From assembly GCA_963695155.1 (NCBI GenBank), contig CAVOGD010000007.1, forward strand, positions 372,001 to 436,000: 64,000 bases of DNA. Reading direction: 5' to 3'. The notes beneath the pieces were generated by a model. That model ran no database searches. It was not told the origin of the DNA and saw only the letters and a list, made by a program, of their open reading frames with translations. Source of the DNA: SG8-30 sp963695155 (GTDB lineage: Bacteria > Pseudomonadota > Gammaproteobacteria > Steroidobacterales > Steroidobacteraceae). Both the position numbers and the translations under genes were made by a program. Every line of letters begins with the position of its first letter. The stretch's first letter is position 1. Shown piece after piece: positions 16,911 to 25,115 of this stretch.

Positions 16911-18146
16911 ATGAAACGCATCCTGATTTGGGTCAAGTGGGCGTCGCCGTGGGTCGCCCTGGGACTGGCGGTGGCGCTGGCCGTCGTCACCCTGCGCCCG
17001 GACCCGCCGCCATCTTCCGGCGAACCGGCGTCCGTTCCCGCTGCGGCGGCCGAGCCGGCGCCCGCGCCCGTACGGGCGGAGGCGGCCGCGCCGCCGGCGC
17101 CGCCCGCCGAACCGGCGGCGGCACGGCCGCTCGCCGACTATTCGGACGCGGTCGAGCGCTCGGCGCCGGCGGTCGTCAACGTCTACACGGAGCGCGTCGT
17201 GCGCGTGCGCGGGGCGACCAACCTGCCGCCCGAGCTGGCGCCCTACTTCGGCGAGATGTGGGGCTCCTACCGGGAGCGGGTCGAGCGCAGCCTGGGCTCG
17301 GGCGTGGTGTACGACGACACCGGCCACATCGTGACCAATCACCATGTCATCGAGGGCGGGAGGCAGGTCAGCGTGCAGTTCCGCGACGGCCGCGTGGCCT
17401 CGGCCAGGCTGGTCGGCGCGGACCGCGACACGGACCTGGCCGTGCTGCGCGTGGACCTTGAGCCGCTGCCGCGCATCGTGCTGGGCCGCTCGGACCGGCT
17501 GCGCGTGGGCGAGCCCGTGCTGGCGATCGGCAACCCGCTGGGGCTCGGCCAGACGGTCACCCAGGGCATCATCAGCGCCACCGGCCGCGGCCGGATCGGG
17601 GTGGCGACCTTCGAGAACTTCATCCAGACCGACGCCGCCATCAATTTCGGGAATTCCGGCGGCGCCCTGGTCAATGCCAGCGGCGAACTGGTGGGGATCA
17701 ACACCGCGGTGTTTTCGCGCAACGTCGGCATCGAGGGCATCGGCTTCGCGATCCCCGTGGACCTGGTGCGCGGCGTGGTGGACGCCATCGTGCGCGAGGG
17801 CCGCGTGGTGCGCGGCTGGATCGGCATCCGGCCCCGCAACCTGTCGGCGGACGAATACCGCCAGTTCGGCTACCCGGAGGACTCGGTCATCGTGACCGCG
17901 ATCTACCGCGACACGCCGGCGGCCGCCGCGGGCATGCAGCCGGGCGATGTCATCACCGAGGTGGACGGCGAACCGGTGCAGGGCGCCGAGGACCTGCTGA
18001 CGCGCATCGCCACGCGGGCGCCGGGCCAGGTCGTGCGCCTCACCGTGCGCCGGGGCCCGCCGTTCGGTGGCCGGCCCCGCGAGCATTCGGTGCGGATCGA
18101 GGTGACCGAGCGCCCGCCGCTGGCCGCGGTCGGCGCGTCGTCCTGA
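16911..18146 (+). CDS. degS: Membrane-anchored HtrA/DegS-type serine protease with one PDZ domain
   Basis: The 411-residue product has one N-terminal membrane helix (about 10-28), an alanine- and proline-rich linker to about residue 73, a trypsin-like domain with the triad His145 (TNHHVI), Asp175 (DTDLAV) and Ser249 (GNSGG), and a single C-terminal PDZ domain (about 290-395). One PDZ plus an anchor instead of a cleaved signal is the DegS/AlgW pattern; these proteases start the sigmaE envelope-stress cascade by cutting an anti-sigma factor. The position next to murA matches algW of Pseudomonas. ATG at 16911 is chosen, with two upstream ATGs (16870, 16882) possible. Confidence 0.88.
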   Translation: MKRILIWVKWASPWVALGLAVALAVVTLRPDPPPSSGEPASVPAAAAEPAPAPVRAEAAAPPAPPAEPAAARPLADYSDAVERSAPAVVNVYTERVVRVRGATNLPPELAPYFGEMWGSYRERVERSLGSGVVYDDTGHIVTNHHVIEGGRQVSVQFRDGRVASARLVGADRDTDLAVLRVDLEPLPRIVLGRSDRLRVGEPVLAIGNPLGLGQTVTQGIISATGRGRIGVATFENFIQTDAAINFGNSGGALVNASGELVGINTAVFSRNVGIEGIGFAIPVDLVRGVVDAIVREGRVVRGWIGIRPRNLSADEYRQFGYPEDSVIVTAIYRDTPAAAAGMQPGDVITEVDGEPVQGAEDLLTRIATRAPGQVVRLTVRRGPPFGGRPREHSVRIEVTERPPLAAVGASS

Positions 18147-18149
18147 GCC

Positions 18150-19418
18150 TCAGTGCGGACCGCCGGGCACGCGGCGGATGCCCGCGCCCAGCAGCCCCAG
18201 CTTCTCCTCGATGCACTCGTAGCCGCGGTCGATGTGGTAGATGCGCTGCACTTCCGTGACGCCCTCCGCGACCAGTCCGGCCAGCACCAGGCTGGCCGAC
18301 GCGCGCAGGTCGGTCGCCATGACCGGCGCGCCCGACAGCGAGGGCACGCCGCGGATCACCGCCGTCGCACCCTCGATCTGCACGTTGGCGCCGAGCCGCC
18401 GCAACTCGAGCATGTGCATGTAGCGGTTCTCGAAGATGGTCTCGACGACGGTGCCGACGCCCTGCGCCACCGTATTGAGCGCCGCGAACTGCGCCTGCAT
18501 GTCGGTCGGGAAGCCGGGGTAAGGCGCGGTGCGGATGTCCACGGCCCGGGGCCGCCGCCCGCCCATGTCCACCTCGATCCAGTCGTCGCCGGTCGTCACC
18601 GCGGCACCGGCCTCTTCCAGCTTGGCCAGCACCGCGGCGAGGTGGTCCGGCCGCGCGTTGCGCGCGCGCACGCGACCGCCGGTGATCGCACCGGCCACCA
18701 GGTAGGTGCCGCACTCGATGCGGTCCGGCAGCACATCGTAGCGACAGCCGTGCAGCGCTTCCACGCCGTCGATCACCAGCGTGTTGGTGCCGGCGCCGGC
18801 GATGCGCGCGCCCATCGCGGTCAGGAAGCCGGCCAGGTCCACGACCTCCGGCTCGCGCGCCGCGTTCTCGATGACGGTGCGGCCCTCGGCGAGGGCGGCC
18901 GCCATCATCAGGTTCTCCGTGCCGGTCACCGTCACGGTCTCCAGCACGATGCGCGCACCCCGCAGGCGTCCGGCCTGCGCGCGGATGTAGCCGTTGACGA
19001 TCTCGATCTCGGCGCCCAGCGCCTTGAGCCCCTCGACATGCAGGTTGACCGGTCGCTCGCCGATGGCGCAGCCGCCGGGCAGCGAGACATCGGCCCGGCC
19101 GAAGCGCGCCAGCAACGGTCCCAGCACCAGGATCGACGCGCGCATCGTCTTGACCAGGTCGTACGGCGCGACGAAGTCGCGGGTCGAGGTGGGGTCCACC
19201 TCGATGCGCATGCGGTCGCCGACCGTGACGCCGACGCCCATGCGTCCCAGCAACGCGATCATCGTCGTCACGTCGTGCAGGTGCGGCACGTTGCCGATGT
19301 CCACCGGCTCGCGCGGCAGCAACGCGCCGGCGATGATCGGCAGCGCGGCGTTCTTGGCGCCCGAGATGCGCACCTCGCCGTCCAGGCGCGCACCACCGGT
19401 GATCTGCAGCTTGTCCAC
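18150..19418 (-). CDS. murA: UDP-N-acetylglucosamine 1-carboxyvinyltransferase MurA
   Basis: MurA catalyses the first committed step of peptidoglycan synthesis, transfer of enolpyruvate from PEP to UDP-GlcNAc. The 422-residue product has SGAKNAALPII at 19-29, the catalytic loop LPGGCAIGERPVNLH with Cys117, and DLRASASLVLAGL near the end. Because the loop has Cys and not Asp, the enzyme is expected to be sensitive to fosfomycin. GTG at 19418 gives the normal start DKLQITGG. It follows ibaG on the same strand and converges with the DegS-type gene with 3 bases between stops. Confidence 0.97.
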   Translation of the reverse strand: MDKLQITGGARLDGEVRISGAKNAALPIIAGALLPREPVDIGNVPHLHDVTTMIALLGRMGVGVTVGDRMRIEVDPTSTRDFVAPYDLVKTMRASILVLGPLLARFGRADVSLPGGCAIGERPVNLHVEGLKALGAEIEIVNGYIRAQAGRLRGARIVLETVTVTGTENLMMAAALAEGRTVIENAAREPEVVDLAGFLTAMGARIAGAGTNTLVIDGVEALHGCRYDVLPDRIECGTYLVAGAITGGRVRARNARPDHLAAVLAKLEEAGAAVTTGDDWIEVDMGGRRPRAVDIRTAPYPGFPTDMQAQFAALNTVAQGVGTVVETIFENRYMHMLELRRLGANVQIEGATAVIRGVPSLSGAPVMATDLRASASLVLAGLVAEGVTEVQRIYHIDRGYECIEEKLGLLGAGIRRVPGGPH

Positions 19419-19427
19419 GGCGCGCCC

Positions 19428-19673
19428 TCAGCGGCGGCGCAGGGCGTCCCATTCGCCCGGCGTCAGGGTGTCCAGGGACAGCGCGTGGATGGCCTCGCCG
19501 ACCGAGTCGCCGAGCGCGGCGTACACCAGCTGGTGGCGCTTCACCGAGCGCAGGCCCTCGAACTGCGGCGCGATGACCAGGGCCTCGAAGTGGACGCTGT
19601 CCTCCGAGCGCACCTGCACGGTCGCGCCCGGCAGCGCGCCCTGAATCTGTTCCTGCACCTGGTCTGCGGTCAT
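19428..19673 (-). CDS. ibaG: BolA family protein IbaG
   Basis: IbaG is a small BolA-family protein thought to work with monothiol glutaredoxins in iron-sulfur handling. The 81-residue product has the BolA fold signature: DSVHFEALVIAPQFEGLRSV followed by KRHQLVYAALGD, with the conserved histidine pair. It sits directly upstream of murA as in E. coli and Pseudomonas. The mla phospholipid-transport genes that usually precede ibaG are not here; the divergent neighbour is kdsD. Confidence 0.92.
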   Translation of the reverse strand: MTADQVQEQIQGALPGATVQVRSEDSVHFEALVIAPQFEGLRSVKRHQLVYAALGDSVGEAIHALSLDTLTPGEWDALRRR

Positions 19674-19761
19674 GCGGCCTGCCGTGCGGAACCCGGTCCG
19701 CGCTGCCTGCGGGGCCGTGACGGCGGCCCGCTAACCGGGCGGCCGTCGCCGGCCGACGGTG

Positions 19762-19767
19762 TATGAT
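19762..19767 (+). promoter_or_regulatory. Possible -10 box for the kdsD operon
   Basis: TATGAT lies 44 bases before the kdsD ATG in the divergent gap between ibaG and kdsD. No good -35 hexamer is seen at the right distance, so this is a weak call resting on position and local AT content. Confidence 0.35.
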
Positions 19768-19810
19768 GCACGATCTCTTCCCGTTCCGGGTGGCGACGGC
19801 GTTTCTGCCC

Positions 19811-20794
19811 ATGAGTGACCGGATCGACGACAACCGGGTGCTGGACGCCGGACGACGCGCGCTGGCGACCGAGGCCGATGCGGTTTCGGCGCTGGCCGGG
19901 CGGCTCGATGCCTCGTTCGTGGCGGCCTGCCGCACCTGCCTGGACTGCCGCGGCCGCGTCGTGGTCACGGGCATGGGCAAGTCCGGCCACGTGGGCGGCA
20001 AGATCGCCGCCACGCTCGCCAGTACGGGCACGCCGGCGTTCTTCCTGCACCCGGCCGAGGCCAGTCACGGCGACTTCGGCATGATCACGCGCGACGACGT
20101 GGTGCTGGCGCTGTCCAACTCGGGCGAGACCGCCGAGGTCCTCACCCTGCTGCCGCTCATCAAGCGCATGGGCGTGCCGCTCATCGCGCTGACCGGCAGC
20201 GCGCGCTCGACGCTGGCGCGCGAGGCCGACGTGCACGTCGACGTGAGCGTTCCCGCCGAGGCCTGCCCGCTCAACCTGGCGCCCACCGCCAGCACCACCG
20301 CGATGCTGGCGATGGGCGACGCGCTCGCGGTCGCGCTGCTGGAGCACCGCGGCCTGACGCCGGAGGATTTCGCGCGCTCGCACCCCGGCGGCGCGCTCGG
20401 CCGGCGGCTGCTGCTGCGGGTCGAGGACGTGATGCGCACCGGCGACGCGCTGCCGCTGGTGCAGGCCGCCACCAGCCTGTCGGCGGGCCTGCTGGAGATG
20501 TCGCGCAAGGGACTCGGGCTCACCGCCATCGTGGACGAGCGGCGCGCCGTGCTGGGCATCTTCACCGACGGCGACCTGCGCCGCGCACTGGACGGCCAGA
20601 TCGACGTGCACCGCACGCCGATGCGCGACGTGATGACGGCCAACCCGAAGACGATCGCGCCCGGCGAGCTGGCCGCCGAGGCGGTGCGCCGGATGGAGCA
20701 GCACCGCATCACGGCGCTGCTCGTGGTGGGCGAGGACGGCCGGCTGATCGGTGCGCTCAACGTGCACGACCTGCTGCGCGCGGGGGTCATGTGA
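19811..20794 (+). CDS. kdsD: D-arabinose 5-phosphate isomerase KdsD
   Basis: KdsD interconverts ribulose 5-phosphate and arabinose 5-phosphate, the entry to Kdo synthesis for lipopolysaccharide. The 327-residue product has an N-terminal SIS sugar-isomerase domain (GMGKSGHVGGKIAATLAS and HGDFGMI, SNSGET) and two C-terminal CBS motifs (VMRTGDALPLV and VMTANPKTIAPG). ATG at 19811 is preferred because it starts the SIS domain at the usual distance; an ATG about 48 bases upstream is in frame but adds an unrelated stretch. It overlaps kdsC as ATGTGA. Confidence 0.95.
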   Translation: MSDRIDDNRVLDAGRRALATEADAVSALAGRLDASFVAACRTCLDCRGRVVVTGMGKSGHVGGKIAATLASTGTPAFFLHPAEASHGDFGMITRDDVVLALSNSGETAEVLTLLPLIKRMGVPLIALTGSARSTLAREADVHVDVSVPAEACPLNLAPTASTTAMLAMGDALAVALLEHRGLTPEDFARSHPGGALGRRLLLRVEDVMRTGDALPLVQAATSLSAGLLEMSRKGLGLTAIVDERRAVLGIFTDGDLRRALDGQIDVHRTPMRDVMTANPKTIAPGELAAEAVRRMEQHRITALLVVGEDGRLIGALNVHDLLRAGVM

Positions 20795-21288
20795 CGCCCG
20801 CGGCCAAGGCGGCGGACATCGCCCTGCTGGTCCTGGACGTGGACGGGGTCCTCACCGACGGCCGGCTGTGGTTCGGCGCCGAGGGCGAGGCGCTCAAGGC
20901 CTTCCACGTGCGCGACGGGCTGGGCATCAAGCTGCTGCGCGCCGCCGGCGTGGAAGTCGCGGTCATTTCCGGGCGCAGCAGCCCGGCCGTGGCGGCCCGC
21001 ATGCGGGAACTCGGCGTGGCGCAGGTGGCCCAGGGGGTCGCGGACAAGGCGGCCGCGCTGGCCGAGCTGCTGCGCGCGCTGGGCGTGCCGGCGCAGCGCA
21101 CGGCCTGCCTGGTGGACGACACGCCCGACCTGCCGCTGATGCGCGCCGTCGGCCTGCCCGCCGCCGTGGCCGACGCCCACCCGCAGGTGCTGGCCGCCGC
21201 CCTGCACGTGACGGCCTCGCCCGGCGGCCACGGCGCGGTGCGCGAGTTCTGCGACTGGCTGCTCGCGGCGCGGCAGCCGCCGGCATGA
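20791..21288 (+). CDS. kdsC: 3-deoxy-D-manno-octulosonate 8-phosphate phosphatase KdsC
   Basis: KdsC removes phosphate from Kdo 8-phosphate. The 165-residue HAD-family product has the nucleophile motif DVDGVLTDG (Asp16 and Asp18), the ISGRSS motif II, and a lysine in KAAALAELL. Motif IV reads CLVDDTPDLPLM, with valine where a glycine is usual before DD, a mild variation. The start is GTG at 20791, overlapping the kdsD stop; the stop TGA at 21286 overlaps the ATG presumed to start lptC. Confidence 0.93.
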   Translation: MTPAAKAADIALLVLDVDGVLTDGRLWFGAEGEALKAFHVRDGLGIKLLRAAGVEVAVISGRSSPAVAARMRELGVAQVAQGVADKAAALAELLRALGVPAQRTACLVDDTPDLPLMRAVGLPAAVADAHPQVLAAALHVTASPGGHGAVREFCDWLLAARQPPA

Positions 21289-21840
21289 TGCCGCCGCCTC
21301 CTGCTGCTGGCTGCGATCGCCGCGCTGGTGGCCCTGTTCGTGGACTTCACGCGCGTCGAGCCCGACGATGCCGCGGCGCGCGACAACGGCGCGGCGCGCC
21401 ACGGCTACTACCTGCGCGACGCGCACGTGACCGAGTACGGCGCCGACGGCCGGGTGCGCCTGGCGGTGGCCGCGCAACGGGCCGAGCAGGATCCCGAGCG
21501 CGACACCGTCGCCATGCAGGACGTGCGCGTCGATTATTTCGCGCTGCCGAACCAGCGCTGGCACCTCACCGCCCGCCGCGGCGACGCGCCGGCCGGGTTC
21601 GACACCGTGGAGCTGTCGGGCGACGTGGTGATGGTGGGCCGGCAGGCGGAACCCGAGGGGCGCGCGGTCGTGCGGACCGAGCGACTGACGCTGGAGCCGT
21701 CGGCCCGGCGCGCGCACACGGCCGCGCCGGTCTCCTTGGCGTTCGGACCCTATGCACTCACGGCCACCGGACTGGAGGCGGATTTGAACGCAGCGACGCT
21801 GCGGCTAGAATCCGGCGTCAATGGCCGTTTCATTCCCTAG
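21285..21840 (+). CDS. lptC: LPS export protein LptC, apparent one-base frameshift at the start
   Basis: LptC is a bitopic inner-membrane protein whose periplasmic beta-jellyroll joins LptBFG to LptA. The body of the gene (from 21328) reads clearly as LptC: VDFTRVEPDD, then GYYLRDAHVTEYGADG, LEADLNAATLRLESGVNG. The expected start, ATG at 21285, forms an ATGA overlap with kdsC but is in the wrong frame. Removing one C from the run at 21291-21292 gives MMRRLLLLAAIAALVALF, a perfect membrane anchor in frame with the body (184 residues). As written, the frame has no ATG, GTG or TTG before GTG at 21328, which would lose the anchor. This is either a sequencing error or a real lesion; a CTG start is also possible. 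The end overlaps lptA by 20 bases. Confidence 0.85.
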
Positions 21841-22435
21841 GCTCCTGCCCGGCATCGCACTGCTCGCGCTCGGCGCCGCCGCGGCCCAGGCGGCCGAGCC
21901 GCGCACCGCGCTGGCGATCGACGTCGTAGCCGAGTCCACCGACTTCGACTATCGCCACGGCGTGCTCGTGTTCCTCAAGGTGCGCATCACGCAGGGCGAT
22001 TCCACCGTCGCGGCGGACCGCGCGACGGCGACCGGCCTCGAGTTCGAGGACAGCCGCTGGCAGTTCGAGGGCAGCGTGCAGATCCACGCCGAGGGCGGGC
22101 AGCTGGCCAGCGACGCCGCCACCGTGCGCTTCGTCAACAACGAGATTGCCGGCGCCGAGGTCCGCGGCCAGCCTGCGACGTTCTCGCAGACCCGCGGCGA
22201 GCGGCTGGCCGAGGGCCGTGCCGAGCGCATCGATTACGACCTGGCGACCGGCCGCGTGCGGCTGGCCGGCGCCGCCTGGCTGTCGGACGGGCGCAACGAG
22301 ATCACGGGGTCCACGCTTGTCTACAGCCTGCGCGACGAGCGCGTGCTGGCCGAGGCCGGCGAGCAGGGCGGCCAGCCCGTGCGCATCACCATCAACCCGA
22401 AGTCGCCGCCCGGCGACGAGCCCGGCCGGCCGTGA
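21821..22435 (+). CDS. lptA: LPS periplasmic bridge protein LptA
   Basis: LptA forms the periplasmic filament that carries lipopolysaccharide from LptC to LptD. The 204-residue product has a signal sequence with likely cleavage after AQA (about residue 24), then the OstA-like beta-jellyroll pattern: IDVVAESTDFDY, VLVFLKVRITQGDSTVAADRA, ASDAATVRFVNNEI, and ITGSTLVYSL near the end. The charged C-terminal tail is short. ATG at 21821 lies within the end of lptC, and the stop overlaps lptB. Confidence 0.92.
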   Translation: MAVSFPRLLPGIALLALGAAAAQAAEPRTALAIDVVAESTDFDYRHGVLVFLKVRITQGDSTVAADRATATGLEFEDSRWQFEGSVQIHAEGGQLASDAATVRFVNNEIAGAEVRGQPATFSQTRGERLAEGRAERIDYDLATGRVRLAGAAWLSDGRNEITGSTLVYSLRDERVLAEAGEQGGQPVRITINPKSPPGDEPGRP

Positions 22436-23157
22436 GTACCCTGCAGGCCAACCGGCTGCAGAAGAGCTACCGGCAGCGCATGGTGGTCAACGAACTGTCG
22501 CTGGAGATCACCAGCGGCGAGGTCGTGGGGCTGCTCGGCCCGAACGGCGCCGGCAAGACCACGGCCTTCCACATGATCGTCGGGCTGGTGTCCTGCGACG
22601 GCGGCAACATCCAGCTCAACGGCGAGGACGTCACGAAGCTGCCGATGCACGCCCGCGCGCGGCGCGGACTGGGATACCTGCCGCAGGAGGCGTCGGTGTT
22701 CCGCAAGCTGTCGGTCGCCGACAACCTGCTGGCGATCCTCGAGACGCGCCGCGGGCTCGACGCCGAGCAGCGCGGGCGCCGCCTCGAGGACCTGCTGGAC
22801 GAGCTCAACATCGGCCACCTGCGCGACAGCCTGGGCATGAGCCTGTCGGGCGGCGAGCGGCGGCGCGTGGAGATTGCCCGCGCGCTGGCGGCCGACCCGG
22901 CCTTCGTGCTGCTGGACGAGCCGTTCGCCGGGGTCGACCCGCTGTCGGTCAGCGACATCCAGCGCATCGTCAGGCACCTGGCCGACCGCGGCATCGGCGT
23001 GCTGATCACCGACCACAACGTGCGCGAGACGCTGGGCATTTGCGGTCGTGCCTACATCGTGAACCAGGGCACGGTTCTGGCCGCCGGCAGCGCGCAGGAC
23101 ATCCTTGCCAACCCGGATGTCCGCGAGGTCTACTTGGGCCAGGACTTCCGGCTCTAG
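22432..23157 (+). CDS. lptB: LPS export ABC transporter ATPase LptB
   Basis: LptB is the cytoplasmic ATPase that powers lipopolysaccharide extraction by LptF and LptG. The 241-residue product has Walker A GPNGAGKTT, the Q-loop in GYLPQEASVF, the signature LSGGERRRVEIARALA, Walker B FVLLDEPFAGVDPL and the H-loop LITDHNVRETL. These are textbook LptB features; the short length with no permease domain fits. GTG at 22432 overlaps the lptA stop. The LptFG permease genes are elsewhere. Confidence 0.97.
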   Translation: MSTLQANRLQKSYRQRMVVNELSLEITSGEVVGLLGPNGAGKTTAFHMIVGLVSCDGGNIQLNGEDVTKLPMHARARRGLGYLPQEASVFRKLSVADNLLAILETRRGLDAEQRGRRLEDLLDELNIGHLRDSLGMSLSGGERRRVEIARALAADPAFVLLDEPFAGVDPLSVSDIQRIVRHLADRGIGVLITDHNVRETLGICGRAYIVNQGTVLAAGSAQDILANPDVREVYLGQDFRL

Positions 23158-23224
23158 ACGGCCGCGGCACCGGCAGCACCGGCCGCGACCCGGACGCCGT
23201 CACCCGCGAGGCCAGGCCTGCCGC

Positions 23225-24667
23225 ATGATGAAGCCTTCCCTGCAGCTCCGCATCGGCCAGCAGCTGACCATGACGCCGCAGTTGCTGCAGGCGATCCGGC
23301 TGCTGCAGATGCCCGTGCTCGAGTTGCGGACGCAACTGCGCGAGGCGCTGGAAAGCAACGTGATGCTGGAACAGGACGAGGAGTCCGACAGCACCCTGTC
23401 GCTGGAGGCACTGCCCGGGCCGGCGCCGGACGACGAGCGGGACGACGACGGCGCGCCGGACGTGCGCGACGAACCGACGGTCGAGATCGGCGAGCAGTGG
23501 CCGGAGGCGACCGCCGCCGCGAGCGAGGCCCCCTGGTCCGGCGGCGGCGACGACCGGATCATGGGCCTGGCCGACGAGTCCGGCCAGACGCTGACCGACC
23601 ACCTGCTGTGGCAGCTGGAACTGGCGCATCTCGACTCCCGCCCGCTGATGATCGGCCGCGCCATCGTCGATGCCATCAACGGCGACGGCTACCTCACCGA
23701 CACGCTGGAGGACATCGCGGCCACCTTGCGGCCCGACGTCGAGGCCGCGCCCGAAGAGATCGAGGCCATGCTGCGGGTCGTGCAGCAACTGGACCCGGCC
23801 GGCGTCGGCGCCCGATCGGTGGCCGAATGCATCGAGCTGCAGCTGTCGCAGCTCGACCCGGCGACCGTGGGACTGGCGGTGGCCCGCGAACTCGCCCGCA
23901 ATCACCTCGAACTGGTGGCCGGGCAGCAGTTCGCGGCCCTGCGCCGCTCGCTGCACTGCTCGGACGAGGAACTCGATGTGGCGCTGGCCCTGGTGCGGGG
24001 CTGCCACCCGCGCCCCGGCTCGGCCTTCCAGCAGACCCGCACCGAGTACGTGGTGCCGGACGTGTACGTGCGCCGCACGCCGACCGGCTGGATCGTGGAC
24101 CTCAACCCGGCGGTGCTGCCCCGGGTACGGGTCAACGAGAGCTACGCCAGCCTGGTGACCCGCGCCGACGACCACGCCGTGCTGCGCACGCAGCTGCAGG
24201 AGGCGCGCTGGCTGCTGCGCAGCCTCGAGATCCGCAACGAGACGCTGATCAAGGTGGCCCAGTGCATCGTGCAGCGGCAGGCGGCCTTCTTCGAGCAGGG
24301 CGAGGAGTCCATGGAGCCGATGGTGCTGCGCGACATCGCCGAGGCCGTGGACATGCACGAGTCGACGATTTCGCGCGTAAGCAACGGAAAATACATGCAT
24401 ACGCCGCGCGGCGTGCTCGAATTCAGGTACTTCTTTTCCAGCCAGGTGCCGGGCGACGACGGGGCCGGGGTGTCCTCGACGGCCATCCGTGCGAAAATAC
24501 GCAAGCTGATCGCCGACGAGGATCCTGCCGAGCCGCTCTCGGACAGCCGGCTGGTGGAGTTGCTGGCGGAGGACGGCATCCAGGTCGCGCGCCGCACGGT
24601 CGCCAAGTACCGCGAGGCGATCGGGCTGCCCTCGTCGAGCGGCCGGCGCCGTGCCGCCTCGCGCTGA
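23225..24667 (+). CDS. rpoN: RNA polymerase sigma-54 factor RpoN
   Basis: RpoN directs RNA polymerase to -24/-12 promoters that need enhancer-binding activators. The 480-residue product has region I rich in Gln and Leu (QQLTMTPQLLQAIRLLQMPVLEL), an acidic region II (about 50-95), the core-binding region, the helix-turn-helix DIAEAVDMHESTISRVSNGKY and the RpoN box ARRTVAKYRE at 455-464. Start is ATG at 23225 or the adjacent 23228. It lies 67 bases after lptB in the lptAB-rpoN-hpf order common in Gammaproteobacteria. Confidence 0.97.
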   Translation: MMKPSLQLRIGQQLTMTPQLLQAIRLLQMPVLELRTQLREALESNVMLEQDEESDSTLSLEALPGPAPDDERDDDGAPDVRDEPTVEIGEQWPEATAAASEAPWSGGGDDRIMGLADESGQTLTDHLLWQLELAHLDSRPLMIGRAIVDAINGDGYLTDTLEDIAATLRPDVEAAPEEIEAMLRVVQQLDPAGVGARSVAECIELQLSQLDPATVGLAVARELARNHLELVAGQQFAALRRSLHCSDEELDVALALVRGCHPRPGSAFQQTRTEYVVPDVYVRRTPTGWIVDLNPAVLPRVRVNESYASLVTRADDHAVLRTQLQEARWLLRSLEIRNETLIKVAQCIVQRQAAFFEQGEESMEPMVLRDIAEAVDMHESTISRVSNGKYMHTPRGVLEFRYFFSSQVPGDDGAGVSSTAIRAKIRKLIADEDPAEPLSDSRLVELLAEDGIQVARRTVAKYREAIGLPSSSGRRRAASR

Positions 24668-24699
24668 CGGCCGCACGAAATACAGTCAAGGAGAAATGC

Positions 24700-25017
24700 A
24701 TGCAGTTGAGCCTCACCGGACATCACATCGACATCACGCCAGCCCTGCGCAGCTACGTGGAGAAGAAGCTCGAACGCGTCGAGCGGCACTTCGACCACAT
24801 CATCGACGTGCAGTGCATCCTCACGGTCGAGAAACTGCAGCACAAGGCCGAGGCGACGTTGGGCGTGAGCGGCGGCAAGATCCATGCCGACGCGATTCAC
24901 GGTGACATGTATGCGGCGATCGATGCGCTGACCGACAAGCTCGATCGCATGGTGAAGAAGTACAAGGAAAAGCTCACGGACCACCGCGCCGCCGAGGTCC
25001 TGCGCGCCCGCGGCTGA
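24700..25017 (+). CDS. hpf: Ribosome hibernation promoting factor HPF
   Basis: HPF binds the 30S subunit in slow growth and helps pair or silence ribosomes. The 105-residue product is the short form: QLSLTGHHIDITPALRSYVEKKL at the start, then VERHFDHIIDVQCILTVEK and DMYAAIDALTDKLDRMVKKYKEKL. A strong AAGGAG sits 6 bases before ATG at 24700 and decides the start. It follows rpoN directly; the ptsN gene that normally follows hpf is absent and rapZ comes next after 98 bases. Confidence 0.95.
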   Translation: MQLSLTGHHIDITPALRSYVEKKLERVERHFDHIIDVQCILTVEKLQHKAEATLGVSGGKIHADAIHGDMYAAIDALTDKLDRMVKKYKEKLTDHRAAEVLRARG

Positions 25018-25115
25018 CCGCGGCCGCCCGTCGGGCGGTGTTGACGGCGGGACCTGCCCGCCCGGTAGGATGAAGCGCGTGCCGGCGCAGTCCGGCGGCG
25101 ACCACGGCGCCAGCC

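Noticed and set aside
23105..23224. Upstream extension of rpoN into the lptB end
   Set aside because: It reads lptB in another frame; the normal start MKPSLQLRIG is at 23225-23228.
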